The notes beneath the pieces were generated by a model. It searched no databases and was not told where the DNA came from. It was given only the letters and a program-made list of their open reading frames with translations. Below are positions 1 through 9,600 of a stretch of 64,000 nt of DNA, piece after piece (position 1 is the stretch's first letter; each line of letters begins with the position of its first letter). Source of the DNA: Calditrichia bacterium (GTDB taxonomy: Bacteria; Calditrichota; Calditrichia; RBG-13-44-9; J075); contig JANQQU010000084.1 in assembly GCA_028284905.1 (NCBI GenBank), forward strand, positions 232,931 to 296,930. Reading direction: 5' to 3'. The translations under genes and the position numbers were made by a program.

Positions 1-2001
1 CGGAATCGCGTTAGCGGTGCGTTAAACGATATATTTAATGGACTGGCCGAGCAGTTACCGGATGGATTAATGGATATCTTTTCCTTGTTAAGCCGCCTGG
101 AAGACCCATTGCCGAAACCCTTGTTTTTAAGCATCTTAAAGGCATACGATTACGGGAAGCGGGATTATAAACAATGGCGTAACCAGGGATGGATCTCCGA
201 GAAAAAATGTTTACAGGATGAATATGTACTGCTGGATTGGGCGCCCTGGCGGAATTTCCTCCGCAATCATACTTCCATCGAACGCAGTCGAGTGGTGCTG
301 GCAGTACTGAAAAAGAAAATCGGGCGATTCGATCTGCAATTACCGCTGGAATTATCCTGCCACTTTTTTGATATTGGGGATTTTTCCGCTGCCCTTGAGT
401 TAGCATACCTGGAAGCAAAATCATTCGAGCGATTTGGAGAGAACCAGCGTGCACTGGAGCGCTATGCTTTTCTGAAACGAAATCTACCCCGTTTCCCGGA
501 TTCAGATATTTCTTATCCGGCAGTGCTGAAAGGATTAGGACTGCTCCAAAAACAGATGGGATTATATGAGAATGCGTTTGAATCTTTTCGGGAAATTCGC
601 GAGTCTCTGAACCGGGAAGACCGGGAAGAGTGGGTGATGATTAGTCTGGAAATGGCTGATACTTTATTCCAGATGGATGCCCTTTCCGAAGCGTTATATC
701 ACATCAAGGAGATTAAAATCAAGGATGCGATTTCGTTTTCCGCCTATGCCTTTTCTAACATTTTGATGGGAGAATTGGAGCAGAATTTTGGCCATCCGGA
801 GTATGCCTTACGCTACTACGAAAAGGCCTTGTCGATTCTACCGAAGGTGACTGATGAAGCATTAATCTCCCGCCTTTTTGGCATTTTGAAGAAAATATAC
901 AGCGGCAGTGGCGATCGTGCCAAATATACTCAGTCGCTGGAGCAGATCAACCGCAATCTCGCGACAGATGTTCGCTTGAAGCCGATCGTGCAATTAGAGT
1001 TGATTAAACAACATATTTCCGGCAATAACTATAAAGCAGCGCTGAACCATGCAATTGCAGTCTATCGCAAATCACGGGCAGTAATAACCCCGCGAATGGC
1101 AGCGCGGATTCGTCTGTATCTGGCGGAAATATATGGCTATTACGGAAAGTGGTATCTTTCCCGCAGCCATTTGCGACGCTTGTTGAATAGCGGCGTTTTG
1201 ATTTCCAATTTACGCATCCGTGTTCGGGTAATGACCGACCTCGGTATTGTGGAAAAGGAATTGGGACATTATGGTGCGGCACAGAATTTGTTTGAAACGG
1301 CTCTGGAGATTGCCCGCGAGCATCACTTAACCGAACAGCGCTATCTTTGCAAAATTCATCTTGGTCACATTTTTTTACTGGTGCACAGCTTCATGCGCGC
1401 CCGGGAGCATTTAGTCTCGGCACTGCAATGGGCGCAGAATAACCAGGATGAGGAGATGGTTATTCTCTCCACCCTGCTACTTTCTACCTATGAGTTACAG
1501 CAGGAAAAGCCAGCCGCCGCGCTGAAATACCTGGAACAGGCGAAAGGATTGGTTAATCTGCTGAATAACCCAATCGATCATCTCAACTATCAGTTCTATC
1601 GCACGATGTATGAATTGCAAGGTGGGAATGTCGAGAAAGCGTTGGCAATCGCCGGGCAATTGGAAGCGCAGGCGGCAGGTATTACCAAATTTGAAAATCT
1701 GGCATTTTGGCTCTCCGGCAAAGTGCATTTGGCATCCGGTAACTTGGATATGGCCGCAGAAAAGCTACAAACTGCCATGAAGCGCAGCAGAACTTATCGC
1801 TTACCATATCTGGCGTTTCAGGTATTGCGGGATATGACAGACCTGGCTGAAAAGCAGCAGGATGTGCAAAAATATCAATACTACAGCGATTTAACCCATG
1901 GCGCTTTTCAGGAGTTGCTGATCGGCATTGATGACGAGATTATGCAGCGTCAGATGGAAGAATCCCGCGAGTTTGAAGCGTATATTCGTATTGGTGGCTA
2001 G
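1..2001 (+). CDS. TPR-repeat protein, 5'-truncated by the window edge
   Basis: The frame is open from base 1 to the TAG at 1999-2001, giving 666 residues in the window. The first in-frame ATG (70) has no Shine-Dalgarno sequence, so the true start probably lies outside the window. The first ~70 residues (bases 1-270, '...GWISEKKCLQDEYVLL') resemble the winged-helix region that follows the NTPase in STAND/AAA-type regulators. The remainder is alpha-helical and dominated by tetratricopeptide repeats such as 'YALRYYEKALSILP' and 'AQNLFETALEIAREH'. I infer that this is the C-terminal half of a large kinase- or STAND-ATPase-TPR signalling protein. The catalytic part cannot be seen, so only the TPR assignment is firm. 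It converges on the LytTR gene with a 37 bp gap. Confidence 0.75.
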   Translation, partial: RNRVSGALNDIFNGLAEQLPDGLMDIFSLLSRLEDPLPKPLFLSILKAYDYGKRDYKQWRNQGWISEKKCLQDEYVLLDWAPWRNFLRNHTSIERSRVVLAVLKKKIGRFDLQLPLELSCHFFDIGDFSAALELAYLEAKSFERFGENQRALERYAFLKRNLPRFPDSDISYPAVLKGLGLLQKQMGLYENAFESFREIRESLNREDREEWVMISLEMADTLFQMDALSEALYHIKEIKIKDAISFSAYAFSNILMGELEQNFGHPEYALRYYEKALSILPKVTDEALISRLFGILKKIYSGSGDRAKYTQSLEQINRNLATDVRLKPIVQLELIKQHISGNNYKAALNHAIAVYRKSRAVITPRMAARIRLYLAEIYGYYGKWYLSRSHLRRLLNSGVLISNLRIRVRVMTDLGIVEKELGHYGAAQNLFETALEIAREHHLTEQRYLCKIHLGHIFLLVHSFMRAREHLVSALQWAQNNQDEEMVILSTLLLSTYELQQEKPAAALKYLEQAKGLVNLLNNPIDHLNYQFYRTMYELQGGNVEKALAIAGQLEAQAAGITKFENLAFWLSGKVHLASGNLDMAAEKLQTAMKRSRTYRLPYLAFQVLRDMTDLAEKQQDVQKYQYYSDLTHGAFQELLIGIDDEIMQRQMEESREFEAYIRIGG

Positions 2002-2038
2002 ATATCAGCATTCAAGCGACAATTTCAGCCTTCCCCAA

Positions 2039-2797
2039 TCACTCTCCTTTATTGAACAAACGATCCCGGTAGCGACGGCTTAATGGTAACTCTTTCCCAT
2101 TCTTAAGCACAATGATGTAATCTCCATGCGACCAGGGCTGTATTTCCCGGATACCGTCTATTGCTACAATATATGAGCGATGGATGCGGGCGAACATTTG
2201 TTTATCGAGGCGCGCCTCCAGGTTGCTCATAGTATCGCGAATAAGGTAATTCTCCCCGGATGTATGCAGGCAAACGTACTTCTCCTCTGCGGAAATATAG
2301 GTGAGATCATCTGGTTTGATAAAGAAATAACGATTGTTTTTGCTGACCATAATTCTTTCCAGCGGAGATCGTTTTTCTCCGATTTCCTGAAGTAAGGTGT
2401 TCAAAAGATCGCCCTGATCCGCCTTCTCCATTCGCTGAAGGGCACGTTCGAAAGATTTGTCAAAACGTTCCTGATCGTAGGGCTTTAGCAAATAATCAAT
2501 TGCCTGTACTTCAAAAGCAGCCAAAGCATATTCGTCGTAAGCGGTGACGAAAACAACCGGCGGCATTTCCTCCACGCCAATTTGTTCGATAACCTCGAAG
2601 CCGGTCATGCCGGGCATTTGAATGTCCAGGAAGACTAAATCCGGTTGATAATCATGAATTGCCTGCACGGCTTCAATCCCATTCTTCGCTTCTCGTAACT
2701 CAGCCTTTGGCATGGTTTCCCGAATAAATGCTCCTAATTTTTTTCGGGCCGGTTGCTCATCATCAACCAGGAGGATGTTTAATTGGGGTGTTTTCAT
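2039..2797 (-). CDS. LytTR-family response regulator
   Basis: This is a 252-residue two-domain response regulator. The N-terminal receiver domain has the acidic pair D12-D13, the phosphoacceptor D58 in 'LVFLDIQMPGMTG', the switch Thr in 'FVTAYDEYA' and the conserved Lys in 'YLLKPYDQ'. From about residue 150 a LytTR DNA-binding domain follows ('YISAEEKYVCLHT', 'FARIHRSYIVAIDGI', 'LPLSRRYRDRL'). It should bind DNA through the beta-strand LytTR fold after phosphorylation by the upstream kinase. Its start overlaps the kinase stop by 4 bp (2794-2797), which indicates translational coupling and a dedicated pair. Targets cannot be inferred from this window. Confidence 0.93.
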   Translation of the reverse strand: MKTPQLNILLVDDEQPARKKLGAFIRETMPKAELREAKNGIEAVQAIHDYQPDLVFLDIQMPGMTGFEVIEQIGVEEMPPVVFVTAYDEYALAAFEVQAIDYLLKPYDQERFDKSFERALQRMEKADQGDLLNTLLQEIGEKRSPLERIMVSKNNRYFFIKPDDLTYISAEEKYVCLHTSGENYLIRDTMSNLEARLDKQMFARIHRSYIVAIDGIREIQPWSHGDYIIVLKNGKELPLSRRYRDRLFNKGE

Positions 2798-3900
2798 GCG
2801 TTTTCCAGAGTATTGAAGGGGATGGTAATTTCTACAATAAAACCTCCACCGTTACGATTCTTAAAACTAAACTGATGATTTTTGTCGTAAATCGTTTCCA
2901 GGCGCTGGGCAGTATTCGCCAACCCGACACCATCCCGTAAGAGATCTTCGGGAGGCCCGGTAAACCCCGGACCATTATCTAAAATTTGGATATTCAACAG
3001 CTCATCTGTTTTGCTCGCGGATATTTTAATTTGTGCAACGTCGAGATTCTCCATGCCATATTTGATGGAGTTCTCCAACAAGGGTTGCAGAAAGAATCCG
3101 GGAACCGTGGCAGGAAGACAATCTTCGGAAATTTCCAGGTCTATTTTCAAGCGATCCTCAAAGCGCGCTTTCATGATCTCCAGATAGAAATTTAACAGGC
3201 GTATTTCTTCCTTTAACGGATGAACATTTCTATTATCACGATGCAGTGTTAAGCGGAGCAGGTCGCTTAAATTTGCGATCATCCGATCGGCCGCTTTAAT
3301 GTTATCATACATGGTTGCGGAAATCATGTTCAGGGTATTAAAGAGGAAATGCGGGTTTAATTGCATGCGCAAGGCTTGTAATCGTGCCTGGGTTAATTCT
3401 TCCTGAAGCGTCACTGCCTGTAATTTCGCTTGCTGACTTTCCTGCCAGGTATTGAACATGACCACAGTGCCATAAATTAACCAGTAGACTATAAACTGCT
3501 TTTGATATTCCATCAGGTAGCGGTAGGAAAGAATGCCATAGTACTTATCATAATCGCCGAATCCGGCCAGGTAGTATATCAATTTTCGACTGATGTAGAT
3601 TAGCGTGGTATGAGAAAATCCATATACCACTGAAGCGCCAATGTGGAGCAAGATTAACGGAACAAGGTATTTTAAAGTGATTGGGTATTTCCGGAAGAAC
3701 CAGACAAGCGGAACAATCAACGGCAATGTGGTAAAAGTGCCGGTAAATTCATTAATGAATTGATAGGTTAAATTGAAATTGTTTTCATTCGCAAGCTCAT
3801 TAGTAATGATAATGCCGATATTCAGGAGAGCGATTAATGTCGCGAAGAAAAATAGTATCGGCCAATTAAGCTTAATCTGTTTATCGGTTATCTTTTCCAA
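2794..3900 (-). CDS. LytS/YehU-type sensor histidine kinase
   Basis: This is a 368-residue membrane kinase. Four to five hydrophobic helices fill the first ~150 residues. A His_kinase domain (PF06580 type) follows with the phosphoacceptor motif 'MQLNPHFLFNTLN', then an HATPase domain with the N box 'LLENSIKYG', the G1 box 'LDNGPGFTG' and the G2 box 'GVGLANTAQRL'. The start codon is TTG at 3900. No ATG occurs near the N-terminus and a GGGA lies 7 bases upstream. It is the partner of the overlapping LytTR regulator. The membrane part lacks a recognisable extracellular sensor domain, so the signal is unknown. Confidence 0.9.
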   Translation of the reverse strand: MEKITDKQIKLNWPILFFFATLIALLNIGIIITNELANENNFNLTYQFINEFTGTFTTLPLIVPLVWFFRKYPITLKYLVPLILLHIGASVVYGFSHTTLIYISRKLIYYLAGFGDYDKYYGILSYRYLMEYQKQFIVYWLIYGTVVMFNTWQESQQAKLQAVTLQEELTQARLQALRMQLNPHFLFNTLNMISATMYDNIKAADRMIANLSDLLRLTLHRDNRNVHPLKEEIRLLNFYLEIMKARFEDRLKIDLEISEDCLPATVPGFFLQPLLENSIKYGMENLDVAQIKISASKTDELLNIQILDNGPGFTGPPEDLLRDGVGLANTAQRLETIYDKNHQFSFKNRNGGGFIVEITIPFNTLENA

Positions 3901-3918
3901 ATGACTGTCCCGTTAATG

Positions 3919-3958
3919 AATCATTTATCCGCTATAATACTATAGCGGATAAATGATT
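3919..3958. terminator. perfect 18-bp stem hairpin between GT39 and kinase genes
   Basis: The arms at 3919-3936 and 3941-3958 are perfectly complementary around the 4-nt loop ATAC. It lies between the stop of the GT39 gene and the start of the kinase gene, both on the minus strand. There is no U-tract on either side, so it is either an atypical terminator of the GT39 transcript or an attenuator/protein site for the two-component operon. Confidence 0.5.
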
Positions 3959-3966
3959 GACACAAA

Positions 3967-5517
3967 TTAATAATATCTGCCCCTGATCTTTTTTACTTTT
4001 TCCTGATAGTATCCGGCAAAACTCCCTTTTGGCTGGCGACAGATATAAACTTTCGCCCCTTTCTCCCGGGCATAGGGATTGGTGAGTGTGCCGGCCAATT
4101 CGATATCGTCGAAATAGGAAGAGATGTCCTGCCCGAGGTGATGATTGATATAGATAAACACCTCAGCATGAAAATTCTCCGGCGCCCATAGTAAAAAGTT
4201 GTCGCTAAAGGAGACCGGTTCCGGCAGACCAATATCCCGCCCATGATACAGCAGGGCGCCGGCCAGTCCGTAGTTTTCAGCATAAATCTGGCAATTTCTC
4301 TTTTCTTTCTCATCCAGACTATTGTATGCATCAATGACGATATCGCTGAAACCTTCCCAGCCGATCATATCTGCATAATCCTGGGGAAGTGGATGGAGCT
4401 GGCCGTCTTCCCAGCGCAAAGCGCCTTCCATCCCATAGCCTTTGCTGGCGGCCGCATAATTAAGCATCTGGTCCATCGGCAGTAGCGGCAAACCGTATGG
4501 TATGACGGGGAGTGCGGTAAAAAACATCAATCCCAGTAATGCTGGCTTGAAGAAACGGTAACGCTCCCGAAAAAAATGCGCTATTGCCACGCCACCGGCA
4601 GCAAAAAGCATTGTGTAAGCGCCAAGCGTATAGTAAGCTTTCCCTCTTAAAAGGATCATGAGGAGTAACAATACCAGGTAAGCCAAACCCAGCGCTTGAT
4701 ATTTGCGGGCAACGGGTTGGTACTGCAGTAGAAAGAATAATCCACTAATCCAAAGTATCATGGCATGGATATTCATTAGCAATTGCGAAGTAAAAAAATC
4801 ACCAATATTTACATTTACCAGCTGCGTACGCTGAAGTTCGGCCATATGGGTCAACACCGGCCAGTTATGGGAATGTTGCCAGGATAAATTAGGCAGAATG
4901 ATAATAAACCCTAAAATCGCCCCGATGATTAATTGTCTGGAAAATAGTAGTCGGCGATGCGGCGTGAGAAGCAGGCCAATAACCAATGCCAGGGCAAAAA
5001 AAGCGATAGAATACTTATTGAGAAAAGCAATGCCCCATAAGGCACCCAGGTGAATCCAGTAGCGTGGAGATTGGGAATTAATCAAACGTAACACGAAATA
5101 ACTGCTTAGTAGCCAGAAAAATTGGTTCAATGATACCGGCTGAAAAAGTGTATTGGAACGGAGAAATGCCGGGGATAGAATGAAGGCAAATCCTGCCAGT
5201 AAAATTGCCCAGCGCCGGCCGCCCATCTCCAGCACAATCATGCTAATGATGACTACTGATGCAGTCCCGACGAGCGCCGGTAGTAAACGAACGGCGAATG
5301 TAGAATCCCCGAAAACGCTAAGAATGATTTTGCCCAGGAATGCGAGTAGGGGAGGGACTGACATATATCCCCAATCGAGATGTTCAACCTGGGAAAGATA
5401 TAAAAATGCATCACGATGAAGTTCATAATTCGTGTTGGTGAAAAAATGAATCATAAGCTTCAATACGGCCAGGGCGATAATCAGCTGCCATTCCGGGCGG
5501 ATGTTTAATTTTTTCAT
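3967..5517 (-). CDS. GT39 (PMT_2/ArnT-like) membrane glycosyltransferase
   Basis: This is a 516-residue polytopic membrane protein of the dolichyl-phosphate-mannose mannosyltransferase/ArnT superfamily. The N-terminal loop 'ELHRDAFLYLSQVEHLDWG' followed by 'MSVPPLLAFLGKI' is the hallmark first periplasmic loop, which carries the acidic catalytic residues. About ten hydrophobic helices follow, with a soluble C-terminal domain of ~150 residues. Such enzymes transfer a sugar from a polyprenyl-phosphate donor to lipid or protein at the periplasmic face. The ATG at 5517 has an AGAGGA ribosome site. Donor and acceptor are not predictable here. Confidence 0.85.
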   Translation of the reverse strand: MKKLNIRPEWQLIIALAVLKLMIHFFTNTNYELHRDAFLYLSQVEHLDWGYMSVPPLLAFLGKIILSVFGDSTFAVRLLPALVGTASVVIISMIVLEMGGRRWAILLAGFAFILSPAFLRSNTLFQPVSLNQFFWLLSSYFVLRLINSQSPRYWIHLGALWGIAFLNKYSIAFFALALVIGLLLTPHRRLLFSRQLIIGAILGFIIILPNLSWQHSHNWPVLTHMAELQRTQLVNVNIGDFFTSQLLMNIHAMILWISGLFFLLQYQPVARKYQALGLAYLVLLLLMILLRGKAYYTLGAYTMLFAAGGVAIAHFFRERYRFFKPALLGLMFFTALPVIPYGLPLLPMDQMLNYAAASKGYGMEGALRWEDGQLHPLPQDYADMIGWEGFSDIVIDAYNSLDEKEKRNCQIYAENYGLAGALLYHGRDIGLPEPVSFSDNFLLWAPENFHAEVFIYINHHLGQDISSYFDDIELAGTLTNPYAREKGAKVYICRQPKGSFAGYYQEKVKKIRGRYY

Positions 5518-5740
5518 GAAAGGTCCTCTGCTTTGTCAGTTTATAACTTGACAGAATGATGCACAAGAACGATTTGTTTTTCCAGCGATTTGGCGTAAGC
5601 GGGATTATGGTGGTGTGAGTGGGATGATTTGATTCTTTTTAGCGATTAACTGATGTGAAGGAAGTAAATTTTTATTACCCGCTCCCTCTGGTAATTCTCA
5701 AAAATTATCGGTACCTTCTTTCTTTACCGGAGGAGACAGG

Positions 5741-6517
5741 ATGAAAGACAACACAGGGAATGCGGCAAATCGGATTTGCTTTTGTGGTAGCGGGAAACAA
5801 TATCAGGACTGCTGTTATTTACCATTTCAGCCGCAGAATGAGAGTCGGCTGGAACAGCTTCATCTCTTCGAGGAAAATTTTGATGAGATGGTTAATGAAG
5901 TGATGGTGCGGGTAGAGCAGCAGATAGCCATCGGCGAACCGCCGGAAACCGGGCAGACATTGCAGCGGCTAATGGATAATGAAACGATGCCGCGGGAAAA
6001 TGCCCTGATGTTGATAACGACTGCGATGTCTATGGTAATGCTGCAATCGCTCTCCGAAGGTGAAGAATTCGATGAAAAGCTGTATTTAACCTACCTGGCA
6101 AATCTGCCGGAATTACCAATTCCCGATTGGCTAAAAGACGATTCGCTGGAAGTCCCCTACCAGTCTGCCATCGTAGTATCCCCACGCAAGCCATTTATTG
6201 ATTGGGTGAAAAGAAATTGCCGCCGCAAGCCTGAACCATCCGAAAAACAAATTCAGGAAAGCTGTGCCGTTTATATGGTCGATGAAATAAATGATCTATA
6301 TGACATCGACACCTGCCTGGCCGAGATTTGTGAAGAGATCTTCTATAAAGAATTTTCCAGCTGGAATCCCAATGAAAACACCTGGCCGAAAGATCGCGAT
6401 GTGAAGAGTCTGCGGAATTGGTTTGATATCCGTTGCCAGCGATCGGTGGTTGATTTGACGATTCCGGATGAAGATATTTTTTCCGAAGATGAAGAAGATG
6501 GCGATTATCTTTATTAG
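5741..6517 (+). CDS. SEC-C motif protein
   Basis: This is a 258-residue soluble protein. A SEC-C zinc-binding motif sits at the N-terminus, with C13, C15, C24 and C25 in 'CFCGSGKQYQDCC'. In most SEC-C proteins (for example SecA) the motif is C-terminal, but stand-alone proteins with an N-terminal copy are common. The rest is an alpha-helical domain of unknown function (UPF0149/YchJ-like composition) ending in an acidic tail. The start is supported by GGAGGAG at 5730-5736. The function is unknown; the motif suggests Zn binding and possibly contact with translation or secretion machinery. Confidence 0.8.
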   Translation: MKDNTGNAANRICFCGSGKQYQDCCYLPFQPQNESRLEQLHLFEENFDEMVNEVMVRVEQQIAIGEPPETGQTLQRLMDNETMPRENALMLITTAMSMVMLQSLSEGEEFDEKLYLTYLANLPELPIPDWLKDDSLEVPYQSAIVVSPRKPFIDWVKRNCRRKPEPSEKQIQESCAVYMVDEINDLYDIDTCLAEICEEIFYKEFSSWNPNENTWPKDRDVKSLRNWFDIRCQRSVVDLTIPDEDIFSEDEEDGDYLY

Positions 6518-6697
6518 GAATATCCGGGTTAAAAAATTGAATATTATTTGCGCTCATTCCGGTTTTGCTTACTGCCTGTAAATTTTTCCCAAACAGAATA
6601 TCCCCCGCTTGATTTCAGTTCATTATTTTCGTATGATAGTGAGCCTTTTAGTAAAGAATATGACATTATTGATTAGATCAGAAAGCGGTGGAGAACG

Positions 6698-7318
6698 ATG
6701 AGTAAGAATTACCTGGTGGGTATTGCCGGAAATATCGGGGTTGGTAAAACAACCGTAACCCAAAAGATTGCTGACCGGTTGGGCTGGAAACCTTATTTTG
6801 AAAGCGTTATCGACAATCCCTATCTAAATGATTTTTATAATGATATGGATCGTTGGAGTTTTAATCTGCAGATTTATTTTCTCGCGCATCGTTTTCGTTC
6901 CCAGAAAGAAATGATCGAGGCTGGCCTCAACGCCATCCAGGATCGCACCATCTATGAAGATGTGGAAATTTTTGCCAAATCGCTTTACGAGCAAGGTAGC
7001 TTAAATGAGCGGGATTACGCCTGCTATCGCGATCTCTTCCACAATATGGTGCCTTACCTGCCAAAGCCGGATGTGATTATCTACCTGAAAGCATCTATCG
7101 ATACATTGCGCCACCGGATTGGCCTGCGCGGCCGGGAATACGAGCAAAGTATCGAGCGTGAATATCTCGAATATCTTAACGGTGCATATGATCGTTGGAT
7201 TGAGCGCGCGAAGAAAGACTTTCACGTTTTGGAAATCGATGCCAACAAGGTAGACTATGTGAATGGAGATAATGATCTGGATGAACTCATTGAACGACTT
7301 CAGTCCGCTCTCCGCTAA
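6698..7318 (+). CDS. deoxynucleoside kinase (dGK/dAK family)
   Basis: This 206-residue kinase phosphorylates deoxypurine (or broader) nucleosides for dNTP salvage. It has the P-loop 'GIAGNIGVGKTT' (residues 8-19), the family signature 'DRTIYEDVEIFA' equivalent to the DRS motif, and the arginine-rich LID segment 'RIGLRGREYE'. The length matches Bacillus-type dGK/dAK enzymes. A GGAG precedes the ATG. The downstream glycosyltransferase gene overlaps its 3' end by up to 56 bp, so they are probably co-transcribed. Confidence 0.92.
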   Translation: MSKNYLVGIAGNIGVGKTTVTQKIADRLGWKPYFESVIDNPYLNDFYNDMDRWSFNLQIYFLAHRFRSQKEMIEAGLNAIQDRTIYEDVEIFAKSLYEQGSLNERDYACYRDLFHNMVPYLPKPDVIIYLKASIDTLRHRIGLRGREYEQSIEREYLEYLNGAYDRWIERAKKDFHVLEIDANKVDYVNGDNDLDELIERLQSALR

Positions 7319-8630
7319 ACAACACATTTTATTCATTAACTACTATTTCCCCCCGATGGGTGGTGGTGGTGTTCAACGGATAACAAAGTTCCTGAAATAC
7401 CTGGATTATAATCGTTTCGATGTTTCTGTACTAACTGTTCGCCCCAGCTTCTTCTATACTGAAGATACTTCCCTGACTGCCGAAATTCCTGAAACTGTTA
7501 AGATTCTCAGAAGCGAATCCCTCGACCCCTTCCGGTTGATGTATCTTTTCCGGAAACTCTTTCGCCGCCCTTCTTCAAATAGAGAAAACGATCTTCGCTA
7601 TGAAAGTAGTGGACGTGCCCGAAAATTGGCAATGTCTATATTTGTTCCGGATTCACGAGTGATGTGGTTGCCATTTGCAATATGGAAGTTATGGCGTTGG
7701 CAGCGATATAATAAAGTGCATTGCCTGGTTGCCAGTATGCCTCCGTTTACTGCCGGCTTAATTGGCATTTTAGCCCGTCGTCTACTAAAAATTCCGGCGA
7801 TTCTGGATTTTCGGGATGCCTGGACAGATAATCCCTATCTGCCGCCGATAAGCAAAGTGCATGGCTTTTTTAATCAGAAGCTGGAGCGATATTGTCTGCG
7901 ACATGGGGATGGATTTATTTTTGTTAACCCCGCCTTGCAAAAATATTATCAGGAAAAATACCCGCAGCTTGCTAATCGGCAGGTTCACATGATACGAAAT
8001 GGCTATGATAAAGCTGATTTTCCCCGGGGAATATCTGCGAAAAAGAGTGGAGAACCCTTCGAACTGGGAATAATGGGGACTATTTACTCCCAGGGCAATC
8101 GTCCCCTTTCTTTAATTACGGCTATCAGCGAATTACTGAAGACGCATTCTGGATTGAAAGAACGATTCCGTTTGACATTCCTGGGAAAATGGGCGCCGGA
8201 ATTTGCAGAATGGGTGGCGCAGCAGGGGATTGAAGGCATCGTTAAATTTTTGCCTTATTTACCCCATCGGGATGCATTAAAGCGTGCAGCGGAATTTGAT
8301 GCGTTGGCACTGTCAATTGAAAGTGAACTGCCAGGTAGTGTTGCCGTAACGCCGGGAAGAATTTATGAATACCTGGGATTACGAAAACCGATTCTCGCCA
8401 TGTGTCACCCCGAAAGTGATTTGGCTTTCCTGGTCAAAACTGCGAATGCCGGTGAGGTTGTTGCTTATCAAGATACCGCTAGTATTAAAAAAGTATTGAA
8501 TGGATGGATAAAGAATCGGGCAAATATTACGGGGCAATATCAATTCACCGGCATTGACGAGTATGAACGCTCTCATCAAGCCGGCGAGTTAATGAATTTC
8601 CTTGGAAAGTTTTATAAGAAGCAAGGATAA
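7263..8630 (+). CDS. GT4-type glycosyltransferase (GT-B fold)
   Basis: This protein of up to 455 residues resembles GT4 family members. It has 'INYYFPPMGGGGVQRITKFLKYL' at the N-terminus, where the Gly-rich nucleotide-sugar loop sits, the central 'LDFRDAWTDNPY' signature, and a C-terminal donor domain with 'LGIMGTIYSQGNRP' and 'PGRIYEYLGLRKPILAM'. It is predicted to be cytoplasmic or peripheral and to transfer a nucleotide-activated sugar during surface glycan synthesis. Three in-frame ATGs (7263, 7272, 7281) are possible; all overlap the kinase gene and none has ideal ribosome-site spacing, so the exact start is uncertain. Confidence 0.88.
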   Translation: MEIMIWMNSLNDFSPLSAKQHILFINYYFPPMGGGGVQRITKFLKYLDYNRFDVSVLTVRPSFFYTEDTSLTAEIPETVKILRSESLDPFRLMYLFRKLFRRPSSNRENDLRYESSGRARKLAMSIFVPDSRVMWLPFAIWKLWRWQRYNKVHCLVASMPPFTAGLIGILARRLLKIPAILDFRDAWTDNPYLPPISKVHGFFNQKLERYCLRHGDGFIFVNPALQKYYQEKYPQLANRQVHMIRNGYDKADFPRGISAKKSGEPFELGIMGTIYSQGNRPLSLITAISELLKTHSGLKERFRLTFLGKWAPEFAEWVAQQGIEGIVKFLPYLPHRDALKRAAEFDALALSIESELPGSVAVTPGRIYEYLGLRKPILAMCHPESDLAFLVKTANAGEVVAYQDTASIKKVLNGWIKNRANITGQYQFTGIDEYERSHQAGELMNFLGKFYKKQG

Positions 8631-8632
8631 AT

Positions 8633-9502
8633 CTAGTAGTTATGAACATCCTGGAAAGTGAACAGCTGTTTTACCACTGCGGGATGATTCACTTCTACCA
8701 AGCCAAATCCCTGACCACCAATGTAGACATCAACGTTATAGGATTTGCAAATATCGCAAATTTCCTTAAATTCTTGCTGAAAAGTTTCAACATCTTCCAC
8801 CACAGTGCTAGAAATATACAATCGTTTTAGTTTATGCTTTTTAAAAACTTTATCGATGTCATCCAGTAATGTTTTTTGGCCGCTGTAGAAGATCTGAAAT
8901 CCCCGGGCTTCTAATATATGATCTACCATCTTAAGCGCAATATCATGTAGTTCGTTAGAAAGGTTCAGGCAGATAATATTACCGATTTTTTTCCTTGGCA
9001 CCCGAATGATACCCTGCAAACGAATGATGCTGTCCCGGATAGTCTGAGAAGCGAAATGTTCTTCGGCAATCGACATCTGTCCCTGGTTCCAGTAGCTGCC
9101 AACGTCATACATTATCGGTGTAATTAGTTCATCATAGATTCGATGAAGCGGGTACTGGCCCAGATACAAACCATTTAGCACTTGCTGAACCCGGTTGCGC
9201 TCGCAGGCAACAGCATTTTTTAGAACGTAATTGCGTAAATAGTCAAAATCACCGCGGATAATGTAATGACTGATTTTAAGGTCTGTAGTATCTTCGAGCG
9301 GAAAAAGGTTTACCTTGGAAGCTTTCTTTTTATTTTTCTCGAGGAAGTGGGAAAGGTGCTCCATCATAAATTTGCGGTGCCCGCCGGCAGTCTTTATACA
9401 CTCAAGTTTACCTTCATCTGTCCACCGCTTAATGCTGGAGACATTCACACCAAGAATTTTGGCAGCTTCCTGGCTATTAAAATACTGAAGAGTCTCTTTC
9501 AT
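8633..9502 (-). CDS. carH: CarH/LitR-type B12-dependent photoreceptor repressor (MerR family)
   Basis: This 289-residue regulator has an N-terminal MerR-type helix-turn-helix (residues ~8-45, 'AAKILGVNVSSIKRW', 'AGGHRKF'), a B12-binding helical bundle and a B12-binding Rossmann domain. The diagnostic CarH photoreceptor motif W-x9-EH is present as W138...E148-H149. The lower axial ligand region is E184-L-H186-D-I-A, so the cobalt-binding His is kept although the usual final Gly is Ala. In the dark, CarH tetramers with adenosylcobalamin repress carotenoid genes, and light breaks the complex. The gene is divergent from the carotenoid operon with candidate operators between (9601-9672). The start is supported by AGGAG four bases upstream of ATG 9502. 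The symbol rests on motif plus context. Confidence 0.88.
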   Translation of the reverse strand: MKETLQYFNSQEAAKILGVNVSSIKRWTDEGKLECIKTAGGHRKFMMEHLSHFLEKNKKKASKVNLFPLEDTTDLKISHYIIRGDFDYLRNYVLKNAVACERNRVQQVLNGLYLGQYPLHRIYDELITPIMYDVGSYWNQGQMSIAEEHFASQTIRDSIIRLQGIIRVPRKKIGNIICLNLSNELHDIALKMVDHILEARGFQIFYSGQKTLLDDIDKVFKKHKLKRLYISSTVVEDVETFQQEFKEICDICKSYNVDVYIGGQGFGLVEVNHPAVVKQLFTFQDVHNY

Positions 9503-9537
9503 TTTATCTCCTTGGAAACAAAAAATTCACTAACAAA

Positions 9538-9559
9538 GATACGTTTTGATTTACGTATC
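9538..9559. promoter_or_regulatory. inverted repeat GATACGT-N8-ACGTATC in the carH leader
   Basis: The perfect 7-bp half-sites are at 9538-9544 and 9553-9559. They fall at the predicted transcription start and early leader of the MerR-B12 gene. This could be an autoregulatory or second-factor site. Confidence 0.4.
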
Positions 9560-9565
9560 TGCAGC

Positions 9566-9594
9566 AATATAACGCCTAAAACGTGCAATGTCAA
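9566..9594 (-). promoter_or_regulatory. promoter of the carH-like gene
   Basis: Read on the minus strand: TTGACA (9594-9589), 17-bp spacer, TATATT (9571-9566). The spacer contains GCACGTT and GGCGTT at about 9-bp periodicity. These resemble the AGCGTT operator words of the carotenoid promoter, which suggests autorepression. Confidence 0.7.
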
Positions 9595-9600
9595 CATAAA

